From positions 822,681-886,680 of the forward strand of contig NZ_BSTD01000001.1 of NCBI RefSeq assembly GCF_030269325.1: a stretch of DNA of 64,000 nt. The letters are read 5' to 3'. A program made the position numbers and the translations under genes. The notes under the pieces are model-generated. The model did not search any database. It was given only the letters and a program-made list of their open reading frames with translations, and was not told where the DNA came from. Shown here piece after piece: positions 25,850-34,262 of this stretch; position 1 is the first letter of the stretch; each line of letters opens with the position of its first letter. This DNA comes from Amycolatopsis sp. NBRC 101858. GTDB lineage: Bacteria; Actinomycetota; Actinomycetes; Mycobacteriales; Pseudonocardiaceae.

Positions 25850-26190
25850 GCTGCGCCTGGCCACTCGAAAGGGTGATCATCGCGAGATCACTTTTCGTGG
25901 CCGGTGATCACTAGATCGAGCTAGTCAGCTACCCAGGATGCCGGATCAAGGTCGGAATTACCGACAGTGAGATTTCGGACGACCGTTACCCACAGTGGCT
26001 GACCTTCGAAACGGGCACCCCGGCGTCAAACACGAAGGGATTACGTGTTTAGCATGGGAAGATTCCGCGGCGCCAGGGTCTCCTGGAAATGACTTTTTGA
26101 CAGTTCGCCGGCTCGGTGAAAACCTGCTTTCGCTCCCCACCAGGGAGCCCTCCAGGGAAGTCAATGAGTTATTCATCAAGGAGTCATTCC
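25850..26190. other. Gene-free leader region with GATC palindromes
   Basis: This stretch is visibly lower in GC than its surroundings and has no convincing gene. It holds GTGATC/GATCAC arms at 25873-25891, the palindrome GTGATCAC at 25904-25911 and CTAGATCGAGCTAG at 25911-25924. A possible -35 TTGACA lies at 26097-26102 with only a weak -10 near 26119-26125. An AAGGAG ribosome site at 26179-26184 serves the small gene that follows. The region therefore looks like the regulatory leader of that gene. Confidence 0.5.
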
Positions 26191-26283
26191 ATGCAGATGT
26201 TCGCCCAGCACGCCCACTACTGCCACGACATCCTCACCGGCGCGCTGGCGCACCTGGCGCACGTTCTCGGCTGGCTCGTCTGA
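26191..26283 (+). CDS. Small His-rich hydrophobic peptide (30 residues)
   Basis: A 30-codon gene with a good ribosome site (AAGGAG, 6 nt before the ATG) and a strong terminator 18 nt after its stop. The peptide starts MQMFAQ, then HAHYCH, which places three His, a Tyr and a Cys within six residues. It continues as a hydrophobic helix (ILTGALAHLAHVLGWLV) with two more His. It could sit in or on the membrane and bind a metal, or be a peptide signal; none of this is proved. I do not recognise a family. The isolated promoter-to-terminator unit argues against chance. Confidence 0.6.
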   Translation: MQMFAQHAHYCHDILTGALAHLAHVLGWLV

Positions 26284-26301
26284 TCCAGGCGGAACACTAG
26301 A

Positions 26302-26334
26302 GCCTGGCCGCGGGAAACCGCGGCCAGGCCGTTT
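26302..26334. terminator. Bidirectional intrinsic terminator
   Basis: A perfect 12-bp stem GCCTGGCCGCGG with a GAAA tetraloop. It lies between the small peptide gene and the convergent aldo/keto reductase, whose stop begins at its edge. GTTT follows on the plus strand. Confidence 0.85.
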
Positions 26335-27155
26335 CACCCCAGTTCGCCCAGCCGCGCGAAATCGTCGTCGGAAATCGTGATTCCGGCCGCACCGCAGTTT
26401 TCTTCGAGATGCGGGATCGACGACGTGCCGGGAATCGGGATCACCACCGGCGACCGGCGCAGCAACCAGGCGAGGGACACCTGGGCGGGTGTCGCGCCGA
26501 GCCCGGCCGCGACCTTTCCGAGCACTCCGCCGGCCGTCGCGTGGTCACCGCGTGCGATCGGCAGCCAGGGCACGAACGCGATCCCCTCGCGCTCGCAGTA
26601 GCCGAGGACGTCGTCCGACACGCGGTCGGTCAGGTTGTACCGATTCTGGACGCTCGCGATCGGCGCGATGGCCCGCGCTTCGGCCAGCTGCGCGACGCTG
26701 ACCTCGGACAACCCGATCCGCGCGATCTTGCCCTCGTGCCGCAGCCGCGCGAGCGCGCCGATCTGGTCGGCGAGCGGCACCTGCGGGTCGAGCCGGTGCA
26801 GCTGCAGCAGGTCGAGACGTTCGACACGCAGGCGCCGCAACGAGAGTTCCGCCTGCTGCCGCAGGTATTCGGGCCGGCCGAGCGGCACCCACTCGCCCCG
26901 GCTCGGACGCGCGTGGCCACACTTCGTCGCGATGAACAACCCGTCGTACGGGTGCAGCGCGTCGGCGAGCAGTTCCTCGTTCAACCCCAGGTCATAGGCG
27001 TCGGCCGTGTCGAAGAACGTCACGCCGAGCTCGGCCGCGCGGCGTGCGACCGCGGCAGCGCCGTCGGGGACGTGGTCCCACTCGGTGAGCCGCATCGCGC
27101 CGAAACCGAGCCGCCGCACGGAAACGCCGTCTTCGAAGGTGTACGTCGATGTCAT
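26334..27155 (-). CDS. Aldo/keto reductase
   Basis: A 273-residue aldo/keto reductase unlike the one at 11480. Catalytic residues are Asp and Tyr in FFDTADAYDLG, Lys in FIATKCGH and His in LLQLHRLDP. The C-terminal IPIPGTSSIPHLEEN binds NADPH. The ATG at 27155 is chosen over 27185 because the upstream residues do not belong to the fold. It is convergent with the small peptide gene and divergent from the secreted esterase. Confidence 0.9.
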   Translation of the reverse strand: MTSTYTFEDGVSVRRLGFGAMRLTEWDHVPDGAAAVARRAAELGVTFFDTADAYDLGLNEELLADALHPYDGLFIATKCGHARPSRGEWVPLGRPEYLRQQAELSLRRLRVERLDLLQLHRLDPQVPLADQIGALARLRHEGKIARIGLSEVSVAQLAEARAIAPIASVQNRYNLTDRVSDDVLGYCEREGIAFVPWLPIARGDHATAGGVLGKVAAGLGATPAQVSLAWLLRRSPVVIPIPGTSSIPHLEENCGAAGITISDDDFARLGELG

Positions 27156-27193
27156 GTCGGGAAGCTTCGCCCGGCGCCGAGTCACCCACCAGA

Positions 27194-27213
27194 GATTTAG
27201 CCTGAACTAAATC
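27194..27213. promoter_or_regulatory. Inverted repeat in divergent promoter region
   Basis: GATTTAG and CTAAATC are separated by 6 nt between the divergent aldo/keto reductase (start 27155) and esterase (start 27311) genes. The AT-rich arms stand out in this background and fit an operator. Confidence 0.5.
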
Positions 27214-27310
27214 CTGCTCGGTAATCGCCTGATCACCGGTTTCATCCGGATTTCATCGCCCCTCCCTAACGTCCCCGGCGCAGTGATCAACTGACGGAGG
27301 GGACTGCGAA

Positions 27311-28069
27311 GTGAAAAATCTGAAACGGCTTTCGCTGATCGGCGCGGCGGTGGCGGCGCTCGTCACCGGATTCGTCACCACACCGGCCGCGCACGCCGAA
27401 GGCGCGCACTACTACATCCTGATCGGCGGCACCTGCAACGGGAACGCCGACCAGTACCAAGAAGCGTGGCTGCGCGGCGGGATCCGCAAAGTCGTGAACT
27501 ACCCGGCCGGCGCGTCCGGACTCCCTGGACCGTGCGGCGCGACGCCGATGGACCAGAGCGTCGCCATCGGCCGTGAGGAGGCGAAGCGCGTCGCCCAGGA
27601 CGCTTTCAACGAGGACCCGGGCGGCGAGTTCACCGTCGTCGGGTACTCGCAGGGCGCGATCGTCGCGAACTTCCTGCTGAACGACATCGCGGACGGCGTG
27701 GTCAACGTCGACAAGAGCCACTTCAACGCGAAGCTGTACGCGGACCCGATGCAGCCGGTCGGGCCGCCGGGACGCGGGATCAGCGCGGTGATCCCGGCGG
27801 GTGCGGGCGCGCCGTCGCCGTTCGGCGGGTACGTCTCGTTCGGCCCGGGCCGAACGGACTTCGGCGGCATCCCGTACATCCGCTACTGCATCCAGACCGA
27901 CGGGGTGTGCCACTTCGACACCCTCGAGGCGCCGGGCGGCTACTTCGCCCAGCACTGGTGCTACGTCGAACGCCCGATCATGGACAACACCCTGGCCGAC
28001 GGCGTGTACACGAACTCGTCGATCGAACTGCCGCGGCAGGACTGCCGGCCGCCGTGGCCGATCGGCTGA
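27311..28069 (+). CDS. Secreted PE-PPE-domain/cutinase-like esterase
   Basis: A 252-residue secreted serine hydrolase. The first 29 residues are a Sec signal peptide with a KNLKR n-region, a hydrophobic core and cleavage after AHA. The nucleophile elbow is GYSQG with Ser113, as in cutinases and mycobacterial PE-PPE-domain esterases. Cysteines at about 42, 75, 197, 205, 222 and 245 suggest disulfides. Candidate acid and base residues are DGVCHFD. The GTG start has GGAGGGG upstream. Natural substrates are probably lipids or polyesters, by family. Confidence 0.84.
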   Translation: MKNLKRLSLIGAAVAALVTGFVTTPAAHAEGAHYYILIGGTCNGNADQYQEAWLRGGIRKVVNYPAGASGLPGPCGATPMDQSVAIGREEAKRVAQDAFNEDPGGEFTVVGYSQGAIVANFLLNDIADGVVNVDKSHFNAKLYADPMQPVGPPGRGISAVIPAGAGAPSPFGGYVSFGPGRTDFGGIPYIRYCIQTDGVCHFDTLEAPGGYFAQHWCYVERPIMDNTLADGVYTNSSIELPRQDCRPPWPIG

Positions 28070-28075
28070 CACTCC

Positions 28076-28101
28076 GGGGCGGGCGCTCCGGCGCCCGCCC
28101 C
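28076..28101. terminator. GC-rich hairpin after esterase gene
   Basis: An 11-bp perfect stem GGGGCGGGCGC with a TCCG loop starts 6 nt after the esterase stop. There is no T-run, as is common for actinobacterial terminators. A separate short palindrome GTACCGGCGGTAC (28140-28152) follows and may be an operator for the next operon. Confidence 0.65.
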
Positions 28102-28200
28102 ACCTCCCTCGCGCTAATGTGAAAATCCTTCATAGCGGCGTACCGGCGGTACGTACTACGCTGCGGTAACCACAGCAACGGCGCGGAGGAGAGACTGTCG

Positions 28201-29586
28201 ATGGGCGACGTGGCAGCACGGCTGGCCGAGATCGTCGGAGACAAGAACCTGCTGACCGGCGAGGCGATCTCCGAGGACTACGCGCACGACGAAGCGTTGA
28301 CCGCGGAGCCGCAGAAGCCTGCGTACGTCGCGAAGCCGGCAACCGCGGAAGAAGTCGCGGAGCTGCTGAAGGCCGCGACAGAACACAACGTGCCCGTGAC
28401 CGCGCGAGGCTCCGGAAGCGGACTCTCCGGCGCCGCGCGACCGCGCGAAGACGGGCTGCTGATCTCCTTCGAGCGGATGAACGCGGTCCTGGAAGTCGAC
28501 ACCGGGAACCACGTCGCCGTCGTGCAGCCGGGCGTCACGCTCGCCGAGCTCGACGTCAAGACCGCCGAAGCCGGGCTCAGCTACACCGTCTACCCCGGTG
28601 AGCTGAGCGCGAGCGTCGGCGGGAACGTCGGGACGAACGCCGGCGGCATGCGCGCCGTCAAGTACGGCGTCACCCGCAACAACGTCCTCGGCCTTCAGGC
28701 CGTCCTGCCGACCGGCGAGATCCTCCGGACCGGCGGCAAGACGTCGAAGATCTCCACCGGCTACGACCTCACGCAGCTGATCATCGGCTCCGAGGGCACT
28801 CTCGCGCTGGCCACCGAGATCACCGTCAAACTGCACCCGCGGCTCACCCACGGCGCCACCGTGCTCGCCCCGTTCGGCGACTTCGGCCAGGTGATGGCCG
28901 CCGTGCCGGCGATCGTCTCCAGCGGGCTCGCGCCGCACATCCTCGAGTACATCGACAACATGACGATGGCCGCGATCGTCTACAACGAGAAGCTCGAGCT
29001 CGGCGTCCCGGACAAGATCCGCGAGACCAGCGAGGCCTATCTCGTCGTGGCGCTGGAAAATCGGGACAACGGGCGCCTGCACGAGGACGTCGAGACCGTC
29101 GGCGAACTGCTCGGCGAACTCGGCGCCACCGACGTCTACGTCCTCGAAGGACCCGCCGCGCGCAAGCTGATCGAAGCCCGCGAGAAAGCCTTCTGGACCG
29201 CGAAGGCGGCCGGCGCCGACGACGTGATCGACGTCGTCGTGCCGCGCACCGCGATGCCGCAGTTCATCACCAAGGCTCGCGAGCTGGCCATGGCCGCCGG
29301 CGGCGGCGCGCTCGGCTGCGGGCACGCCGGCGACGGCAACGTCCACCTCGCGATCTTCTGCAAGGACGCGGACAAGCGGAAGCAGCTGCTCACCGACATC
29401 TTCGCCTTCGCGATGGAGCTCGGCGGCGCGATCTCCGGCGAGCACGGCCTCGGCCGCACCAAAGCGCATTACCACCAGGAACTCGAAGACCCGGCGAAGA
29501 TCGAGCTGATGCGCCGGATCAAGCAGAGCTTCGACCCCGCCGGGATCCTCAACCCCGGCGTTCTCTTCCCCGAAGGAATTGCATGA
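28201..29586 (+). CDS. FAD-linked oxidase, glycolate oxidase GlcD/D-lactate dehydrogenase type
   Basis: A 461-residue PCMH-type flavoprotein that oxidises a 2-hydroxyacid. The FAD domain shows VTARGSGSGLSGAARP, GELSASVGGNVGTNAGGM and GSEGTLALATE. The C-terminal FAD-oxidase domain has the GCGHAGDGNVHL motif and SGEHGLGRTK with conserved His and Arg. The length is usual for GlcD. It shares an ATGA overlap with the following ThDP gene, so the two work in one pathway, probably from a 2-hydroxyacid to a 2-oxoacid that the ThDP enzyme uses. Confidence 0.91.
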   Translation: MGDVAARLAEIVGDKNLLTGEAISEDYAHDEALTAEPQKPAYVAKPATAEEVAELLKAATEHNVPVTARGSGSGLSGAARPREDGLLISFERMNAVLEVDTGNHVAVVQPGVTLAELDVKTAEAGLSYTVYPGELSASVGGNVGTNAGGMRAVKYGVTRNNVLGLQAVLPTGEILRTGGKTSKISTGYDLTQLIIGSEGTLALATEITVKLHPRLTHGATVLAPFGDFGQVMAAVPAIVSSGLAPHILEYIDNMTMAAIVYNEKLELGVPDKIRETSEAYLVVALENRDNGRLHEDVETVGELLGELGATDVYVLEGPAARKLIEAREKAFWTAKAAGADDVIDVVVPRTAMPQFITKARELAMAAGGGALGCGHAGDGNVHLAIFCKDADKRKQLLTDIFAFAMELGGAISGEHGLGRTKAHYHQELEDPAKIELMRRIKQSFDPAGILNPGVLFPEGIA

Positions 29587-31142
29587 GCGAGATGAACGGC
29601 GCCCAGTCCCTGATCCGCACGCTGGTCGACGCCGGTGTCGAGGTGTGCTTCGCGAACCCCGGCACGTCGGAGATGCACTTCGTCGCCGCACTCGACACCG
29701 TCCCGGAGATGCGGGGTGTGCTCGCGCTGTTCGAGGGCGTCGTCACCGGTGCCGCCGACGGGTACGCGCGCATCGCGGACAAGCCCGCCGCGACGCTGCT
29801 GCACCTCGGCCCCGGCCTGGGCAACGGCCTGGCGAACCTGCACAACGCGCGGCGCGCGCACACGCCGATCGTCAACGTCGTCGGCGACCACGCGACCTAC
29901 CACAAGCAGTACGACGCGCCGTTGGAGTCGGACATCGAGGCCGTCGCGGGCTCGCTGGAAGGTTGGGTGCGCCGCTCGGAGCACACCAAGGATGTCGGCG
30001 CGGACGCCGCCGCCGCGGTCGCCGCCGCGCAGGACGCGCCCGGCCGCGTCGCGACGCTGATCCTGCCCGCCGACGCTTCGTGGGGCGAAGGCGGCGAGAC
30101 GTGCGCGCCGGTTCCGCCGCGCGTTCCGCAGGCCGTCGACGCGACCACCGTCAAGGACGTCGCCGCGGTGTTCGGCACCGGCGAGTCGGTGGCGCTGCTC
30201 ATCGGCGGGGCGGCGTGCCGCGAGGAGGGCCTGCGCGCGGCGAGCCGGATCGGCGCCGCGACCGGCGCGAAGGTTTTCGTCGAGACGTTCCCGTCCCGTC
30301 TCGAGCGCGGTGCGGGCCTGCCGACGATCGAACGGCTCGGCTATCTCGCCGAGCAGGTGACCTATCAGCTCGACGGGGTCAAGCACCTCGTCGTCGCGGG
30401 CACGAAGGCGCCGGTGTCGTTCTTCGCCTACCCCGGCAAGGCGAGCGACCTGGTGCCCGAAGGCGCCCAGGTGCACACGCTTGCGGCGGTCGGCCAGGAC
30501 GTCACGCGCGCGCTGAACGAGGTCGCGGACCTCGTCGCCGCGGACACCGAGCCGGTGCTGCAGCAGCCGTCCCGGCCCGCGCTCCCGAGCGGGCCGCTGA
30601 CCCCGCAGAACTGGGTCGACGTCATCGGCGCGCTGCTGCCGGAGAACGCGATCATCGCCGACGAAGCCAACACGTCCGGCCTGCTGCTCCCGACGGCGAC
30701 GGCCGGCGCTCCGCGGCACGACGTGCTGACGCTCACCGGCGGCGCGATCGGCTACGGCATGCCGGTGGCCACCGGCGCGGCCGTGGCGGGACGGGACCGT
30801 CCCGTCCTGAACCTGCAATCGGACGGCAGCGCGCTGTACACGATCTCCGCGCTGTGGACGCAGGCGCGCGAGAACCTGAACGTCACGACGGTGCTGCTCA
30901 ACAACCGCGCGTACGCGATCCTGCGGCTGGAGTTGCAGCGGGTCGGCGCGCAGGGCGGGCCGAAGGCGAACGAGCTGCTCGACCTGTCGCGGCCGGACAT
31001 GGACTTCGTGAAGATCGCGGAGGGCATGGGCGTGCCGGCGACGCGCGCGACGACTGCCGAAGAGCTCGCCGAGCAGCTGCAGCGCGCCTTCGCGGAACCG
31101 GGTCCGCACCTCATCGACGCAGTGGTGCCGCCGCTGCTCTGA
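29583..31142 (+). CDS. ThDP-dependent acetohydroxyacid synthase-like enzyme (IlvX type)
   Basis: A 519-residue ThDP enzyme. The start MSEMNGAQSLIRTLVDAGVE and CFANPGTSEMHFVAALD resemble IlvX of mycobacteria. The activating Glu is Glu51 in ALFEGVVTGAADGYAR. The metal site is LQSDGSALYT followed by VLLNNRAYAIL, with SDG in place of the usual GDG. No regulatory subunit is nearby, so it is not the main acetolactate synthase. It is translationally coupled to the GlcD-like oxidase. Benzoylformate-type decarboxylation is the main alternative. Confidence 0.87.
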   Translation: MSEMNGAQSLIRTLVDAGVEVCFANPGTSEMHFVAALDTVPEMRGVLALFEGVVTGAADGYARIADKPAATLLHLGPGLGNGLANLHNARRAHTPIVNVVGDHATYHKQYDAPLESDIEAVAGSLEGWVRRSEHTKDVGADAAAAVAAAQDAPGRVATLILPADASWGEGGETCAPVPPRVPQAVDATTVKDVAAVFGTGESVALLIGGAACREEGLRAASRIGAATGAKVFVETFPSRLERGAGLPTIERLGYLAEQVTYQLDGVKHLVVAGTKAPVSFFAYPGKASDLVPEGAQVHTLAAVGQDVTRALNEVADLVAADTEPVLQQPSRPALPSGPLTPQNWVDVIGALLPENAIIADEANTSGLLLPTATAGAPRHDVLTLTGGAIGYGMPVATGAAVAGRDRPVLNLQSDGSALYTISALWTQARENLNVTTVLLNNRAYAILRLELQRVGAQGGPKANELLDLSRPDMDFVKIAEGMGVPATRATTAEELAEQLQRAFAEPGPHLIDAVVPPLL

Positions 31143-31148
31143 CCCGGC

Positions 31149-31154
31149 TATCCT
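31149..31154 (+). promoter_or_regulatory. Putative -10 (TATCCT) of methyltransferase 1, duplicated at 33421
   Basis: TATCCT at 31149-31154 lies 31 nt before the ATG of the first methyltransferase. An almost identical 23-nt segment, starting with the stop of the gene before, recurs at 33413-33435 ahead of the third methyltransferase. The promoter was thus copied together with the gene. Confidence 0.5.
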
Positions 31155-31185
31155 CGCCGTCACACCTGAGCCCCGGGAGCGGCGG

Positions 31186-31983
31186 ATGAGCGAAGACGAA
31201 CACGCGAAGCGGGGCATCGACCTCGAAAGACCGAACGCGGCGCGCGTGTACGACTACATGATCGGCGGCAAGCTCAACTACGCCGTCGACCGGATGTTCG
31301 CCGACCGGATCCTGGGCGTGCTGCCCAACGCGCGGCACATGGCGCTGGTCAACCGGGCGTGGCTGCGCCGCGCGGCTCGGTTCGCGGCGGAGCAGGGTGT
31401 CCGGCAGTTCCTCGACATCGGCTCGGGCATGCCGACGGTCGGGCACGTGCACGAGGTCGTCCAGGCGATCGATCCCGCGGCGCAGGTCGTCTACGTCGAC
31501 AACGAGCCGATCGCGGTCGCGCACAGCGAGATCGTGCTGGAGGGCAACGACAACGCGGCGATGGTCCAGGCCGACGCCGAGTACCCGGACGAGGTGCTGG
31601 AGCACCCGACCGTCGAGGCGATGCTGGACTTCAGCGAGCCGGTGATGGTGATCATGGCCGCGTTCGTGCACTTCATCCCGGACGAGCGCGACCCGGCCGG
31701 GCTGATCGCCACCTACCGCGACGTCCTCGCGCCGGGCAGCTATCTCGCGCTCTCGTCGGGCACGTGGGAGGGGCAGGGCGAGGAGTCGCAGCGCTCGGTT
31801 GCGCTGTACGAGAAGAGCGGCACGCCCCTGACACTGCGGTCGCCCGACGAGCTGCGGGCGCTGATGAAGGGCTTCGAGATCCTGCCGCCGGGCGTGGTCT
31901 TCACCCCCGAGTGGCGCCCGGACGGCCCGCTCGAGGATCCGCCGGAGCAGTCGGGCGGGCTGGCGCTCGTGGCGCAGCGATGA
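31186..31983 (+). CDS. SAM-dependent methyltransferase, DUF574 type (paralog 1)
   Basis: A 265-residue protein of the SAV_2177/DUF574 methyltransferase family common in Streptomyces and relatives. The N-terminus has NAARVYDYMIGGKLNYAVDR, the family signature. The SAM-binding motif I is FLDIGSGMPTVGHVHE (about residue 78), and YVDNEPIAVAHSE is motif II. VHFIPDERDPAGLIATYRD and GSYLALSSGT follow. Substrates in this family are unknown. It overlaps the next paralog by 4 nt. Confidence 0.89.
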   Translation: MSEDEHAKRGIDLERPNAARVYDYMIGGKLNYAVDRMFADRILGVLPNARHMALVNRAWLRRAARFAAEQGVRQFLDIGSGMPTVGHVHEVVQAIDPAAQVVYVDNEPIAVAHSEIVLEGNDNAAMVQADAEYPDEVLEHPTVEAMLDFSEPVMVIMAAFVHFIPDERDPAGLIATYRDVLAPGSYLALSSGTWEGQGEESQRSVALYEKSGTPLTLRSPDELRALMKGFEILPPGVVFTPEWRPDGPLEDPPEQSGGLALVAQR

Positions 31984-32783
31984 CCGACGAGCACGCCAAG
32001 CGCGAGATCGACTTCGACCAGCCGAACGCGGCCCGCGTGTACGACTACCTGATCGGCGGCAAGCTCAACTACGCCATCGACCGGATGTTCGCCGAGAAGA
32101 TCCTGGCGGTGCGGCCGGAGTCCAAGGAGCTGGCCCTGATGAACCGGCGCTGGCTGCGCCGGGCCGTCCGCTTCGGCGCCGAGCAGGGCATCCGCCAGTT
32201 CCTGGACATCGGCTCGGGCATGCCGACCGTCGGGCACGTGCACGAGGTCGTCCAGGCGATCGACCCCGCGTCGCGCGTCGTGTACGTCGACAACGAGCCG
32301 GTCGCCGTCGCGCACAGCGAGATCGTGCTGAAGGACAACGAGAACGCGGAGATGGTGCAGGCCGACGCCGAGTTCCCGGCGGCCGTCCTCGAGCACGAGA
32401 CCACCGAGATGCTGCTCGACCTCGACCAGCCGGTCATGCTGATCATGGCCGCGTTCGTGCACTTCATCCCGGACGAGCGCGACCCGGCCGGCCTGATCGC
32501 CACCTACCGCGACGCGCTCGCGCCGGGCAGCTACTTCGCGCTGTCGTCGGGCACGTTCGAGGGCCAGGGCGAGGAAGTCCGCCGCGCGGCGGAGATGTAC
32601 CAGAAGAGCGGCACGAACGTCGTGGCGCGCTCGCGAGACGAGCTGCGTGCGCTGCTGGACGGCTTCGAGATCCTGCCGCCGGGGATCGTGTTCACGCCGG
32701 AGTGGCGGCCGGACGACCCCGACGAGGTCGGTGAGCACCCGGAGCTGGCGAGCCAGCTCGCGCTGGTGGCGCGCAAGAACTAG
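31980..32783 (+). CDS. SAM-dependent methyltransferase, DUF574 type (paralog 2)
   Basis: A 267-residue tandem paralog of the previous gene, with almost the same FLDIGSGMPTVGHVHEVVQA and YVDNEPVAVAHSE blocks. The ATG overlaps the paralog 1 stop (ATGA), and the gene has no promoter of its own. The end diverges between copies (ELASQLALVARKN here). The phosphatase gene starts 2 nt after its stop, so the three are read as one unit. Confidence 0.89.
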   Translation: MTDEHAKREIDFDQPNAARVYDYLIGGKLNYAIDRMFAEKILAVRPESKELALMNRRWLRRAVRFGAEQGIRQFLDIGSGMPTVGHVHEVVQAIDPASRVVYVDNEPVAVAHSEIVLKDNENAEMVQADAEFPAAVLEHETTEMLLDLDQPVMLIMAAFVHFIPDERDPAGLIATYRDALAPGSYFALSSGTFEGQGEEVRRAAEMYQKSGTNVVARSRDELRALLDGFEILPPGIVFTPEWRPDDPDEVGEHPELASQLALVARKN

Positions 32784-32785
32784 GG

Positions 32786-33415
32786 ATGCGCCGGGTCTAC
32801 GTCGTCACGCATCCGGAGGCCACGCACCACGTCGAAGGCCGGGTCGGCGGCTGGTTCGACTCCGCGCTCACGGCTCGCGGCCGCCTGCACGCGGGGGCGG
32901 TCGCGGCCCGGCTGCACGACCTCGTCCCCCGCGCGGCGCGGATCGGGCTGTACAGCTCCGACCTGCGCCGCACGGTCGAGACCGCGGCGCCGATCGCGAG
33001 CCTCTTCGGGGTCGAGCCCACGCTCGTGCCCGATCTGCGGGAGAAGTCCTACGGCGTAGCGGGCGGGCAGCCGCAGTCCTGGCTCGACGAGCGGTTCGTG
33101 CCGCCCCCGGCCACCGGTGAGCGGCTCGACCACGACGAGGGCATCGAGGGCGCCGAGACCAAGCTCGAGTGGGTGACCCGCGTGTACCGCGCGATGGACC
33201 GCATCCGCTCCGCCGGCGAGGAGCACCAGGTGGTCGTCACCCACGGCGGCTCGCTGAGCTGGGTCGTCGCGGCGTGGCTCGGCCTGCCGGTCGCTGCCTG
33301 CGCGTACGCCTCGTTCCGGGCGAGTGCCGGCGGCATCACCGTGCTCCACGAGGACGACCGCTTCCGCAATCGGACACTGCACACGCTGAACGACACGAGC
33401 CACCTGATCGGATGA
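32786..33415 (+). CDS. Histidine phosphatase superfamily protein
   Basis: A 209-residue phosphoglycerate-mutase-like protein. The usual RHG motif at the N-terminus is replaced: VYVVTHPEATHH keeps His9 but has Thr for Arg and Pro for Gly. Other family parts remain: LTARGRLHAGAVAARL, LYSSDLRRTVETA, and the second His in VVVTHGGSLSWVV. With the phosphate-binding Arg missing, activity may be altered. It sits between two methyltransferase paralogs and is probably co-transcribed with the first two, so it may act on the same metabolite. Confidence 0.86.
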   Translation: MRRVYVVTHPEATHHVEGRVGGWFDSALTARGRLHAGAVAARLHDLVPRAARIGLYSSDLRRTVETAAPIASLFGVEPTLVPDLREKSYGVAGGQPQSWLDERFVPPPATGERLDHDEGIEGAETKLEWVTRVYRAMDRIRSAGEEHQVVVTHGGSLSWVVAAWLGLPVAACAYASFRASAGGITVLHEDDRFRNRTLHTLNDTSHLIG

Positions 33416-33455
33416 CCCGCTATCCTCGCCGTCACCACGATCACTGGAGCGGCGG

Positions 33456-34262
33456 ATGAGTGAAGACGAGTACGCGCGGCGCGGCATCGACCTCGACAAG
33501 CCGAACCCCGCGCGCGTGTACGACTACATCCTCGGCGGCCGCCTCAACTACGCCGTCGACCGGATGTTCGCCGACCAGGTGCTGGCCGCCCAGCCGAACG
33601 CGCGGGAGCGCGCGCAGCTGAACCGGCAGTGGCTGCGCCGGGCCATCCGGTTCGGGATGGCCCAGGGCATCCGGCAGTTCCTCGACATCGGCTCGGGCAT
33701 GCCGACCGTCGGGCACGTTCACGAAGTCGCGCACGGGATCGACCCGACCGCGCGCGTCGTCTACGTCGACAACGAGCCCGTCGCCGTGGCGCACAGCGAG
33801 ATCGTGCTGGAGGACAACGAGAACGCGGTGATGGTGCACGCCGACGCCGAGTTCCCGGACGACGTCCTCGAGCACGAGACCACCGAGATGATGCTCGACC
33901 TCGACCAGCCGGTGATGGTCGTGATGGCGTTGTTCGTGCACTTCATCCCGGACGAGCGCGACCCGGCCCGGCTGATCGGCGCCTACCGCGACGCGCTCGC
34001 GCCCGGCAGCTACCTGGCGATGTCATCGGCGACCCCGGAGCAGCAGAGCGACGGCACCGCCCGCGCCGTCGCGATGTACCAGAAGAGCGCGAACCCGGTG
34101 ACGCCCCGCACGGCCGACGAGCTGCGCGCGCTCGTGGACGGCTTCGAGATCCTCGACCCGGGCATCGTCTTCATCCCGCAGTGGCGGCCGGACGACCCGG
34201 CCGACGTGCCCGCGAACCCGGCCGAGTGCGGCGGGCTGGCGCTGGTGGCGCGCAAGGACTAA
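33456..34262 (+). CDS. SAM-dependent methyltransferase, DUF574 type (paralog 3)
   Basis: A 268-residue third copy. Its leader and first residues (MSEDEYARRGIDLDKPNPAR) match paralog 1 more than paralog 2, and the upstream promoter segment is duplicated too, so it arose by copying paralog 1 with its promoter. The body carries the marks of both (the DLDQPVM block is shared with paralog 2). Motif I is FLDIGSGMPTVGHVHEVAHG. The stop overlaps the stop of the convergent MFS gene by 4 nt. Confidence 0.89.
   Translation: MSEDEYARRGIDLDKPNPARVYDYILGGRLNYAVDRMFADQVLAAQPNARERAQLNRQWLRRAIRFGMAQGIRQFLDIGSGMPTVGHVHEVAHGIDPTARVVYVDNEPVAVAHSEIVLEDNENAVMVHADAEFPDDVLEHETTEMMLDLDQPVMVVMALFVHFIPDERDPARLIGAYRDALAPGSYLAMSSATPEQQSDGTARAVAMYQKSANPVTPRTADELRALVDGFEILDPGIVFIPQWRPDDPADVPANPAECGGLALVARKD

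Noticed and set aside
31186..34262. Treating the repeated methyltransferase block as a mobile element
   Set aside because: There is no transposase, no terminal inverted repeat and no target duplication; tandem gene duplication explains it.
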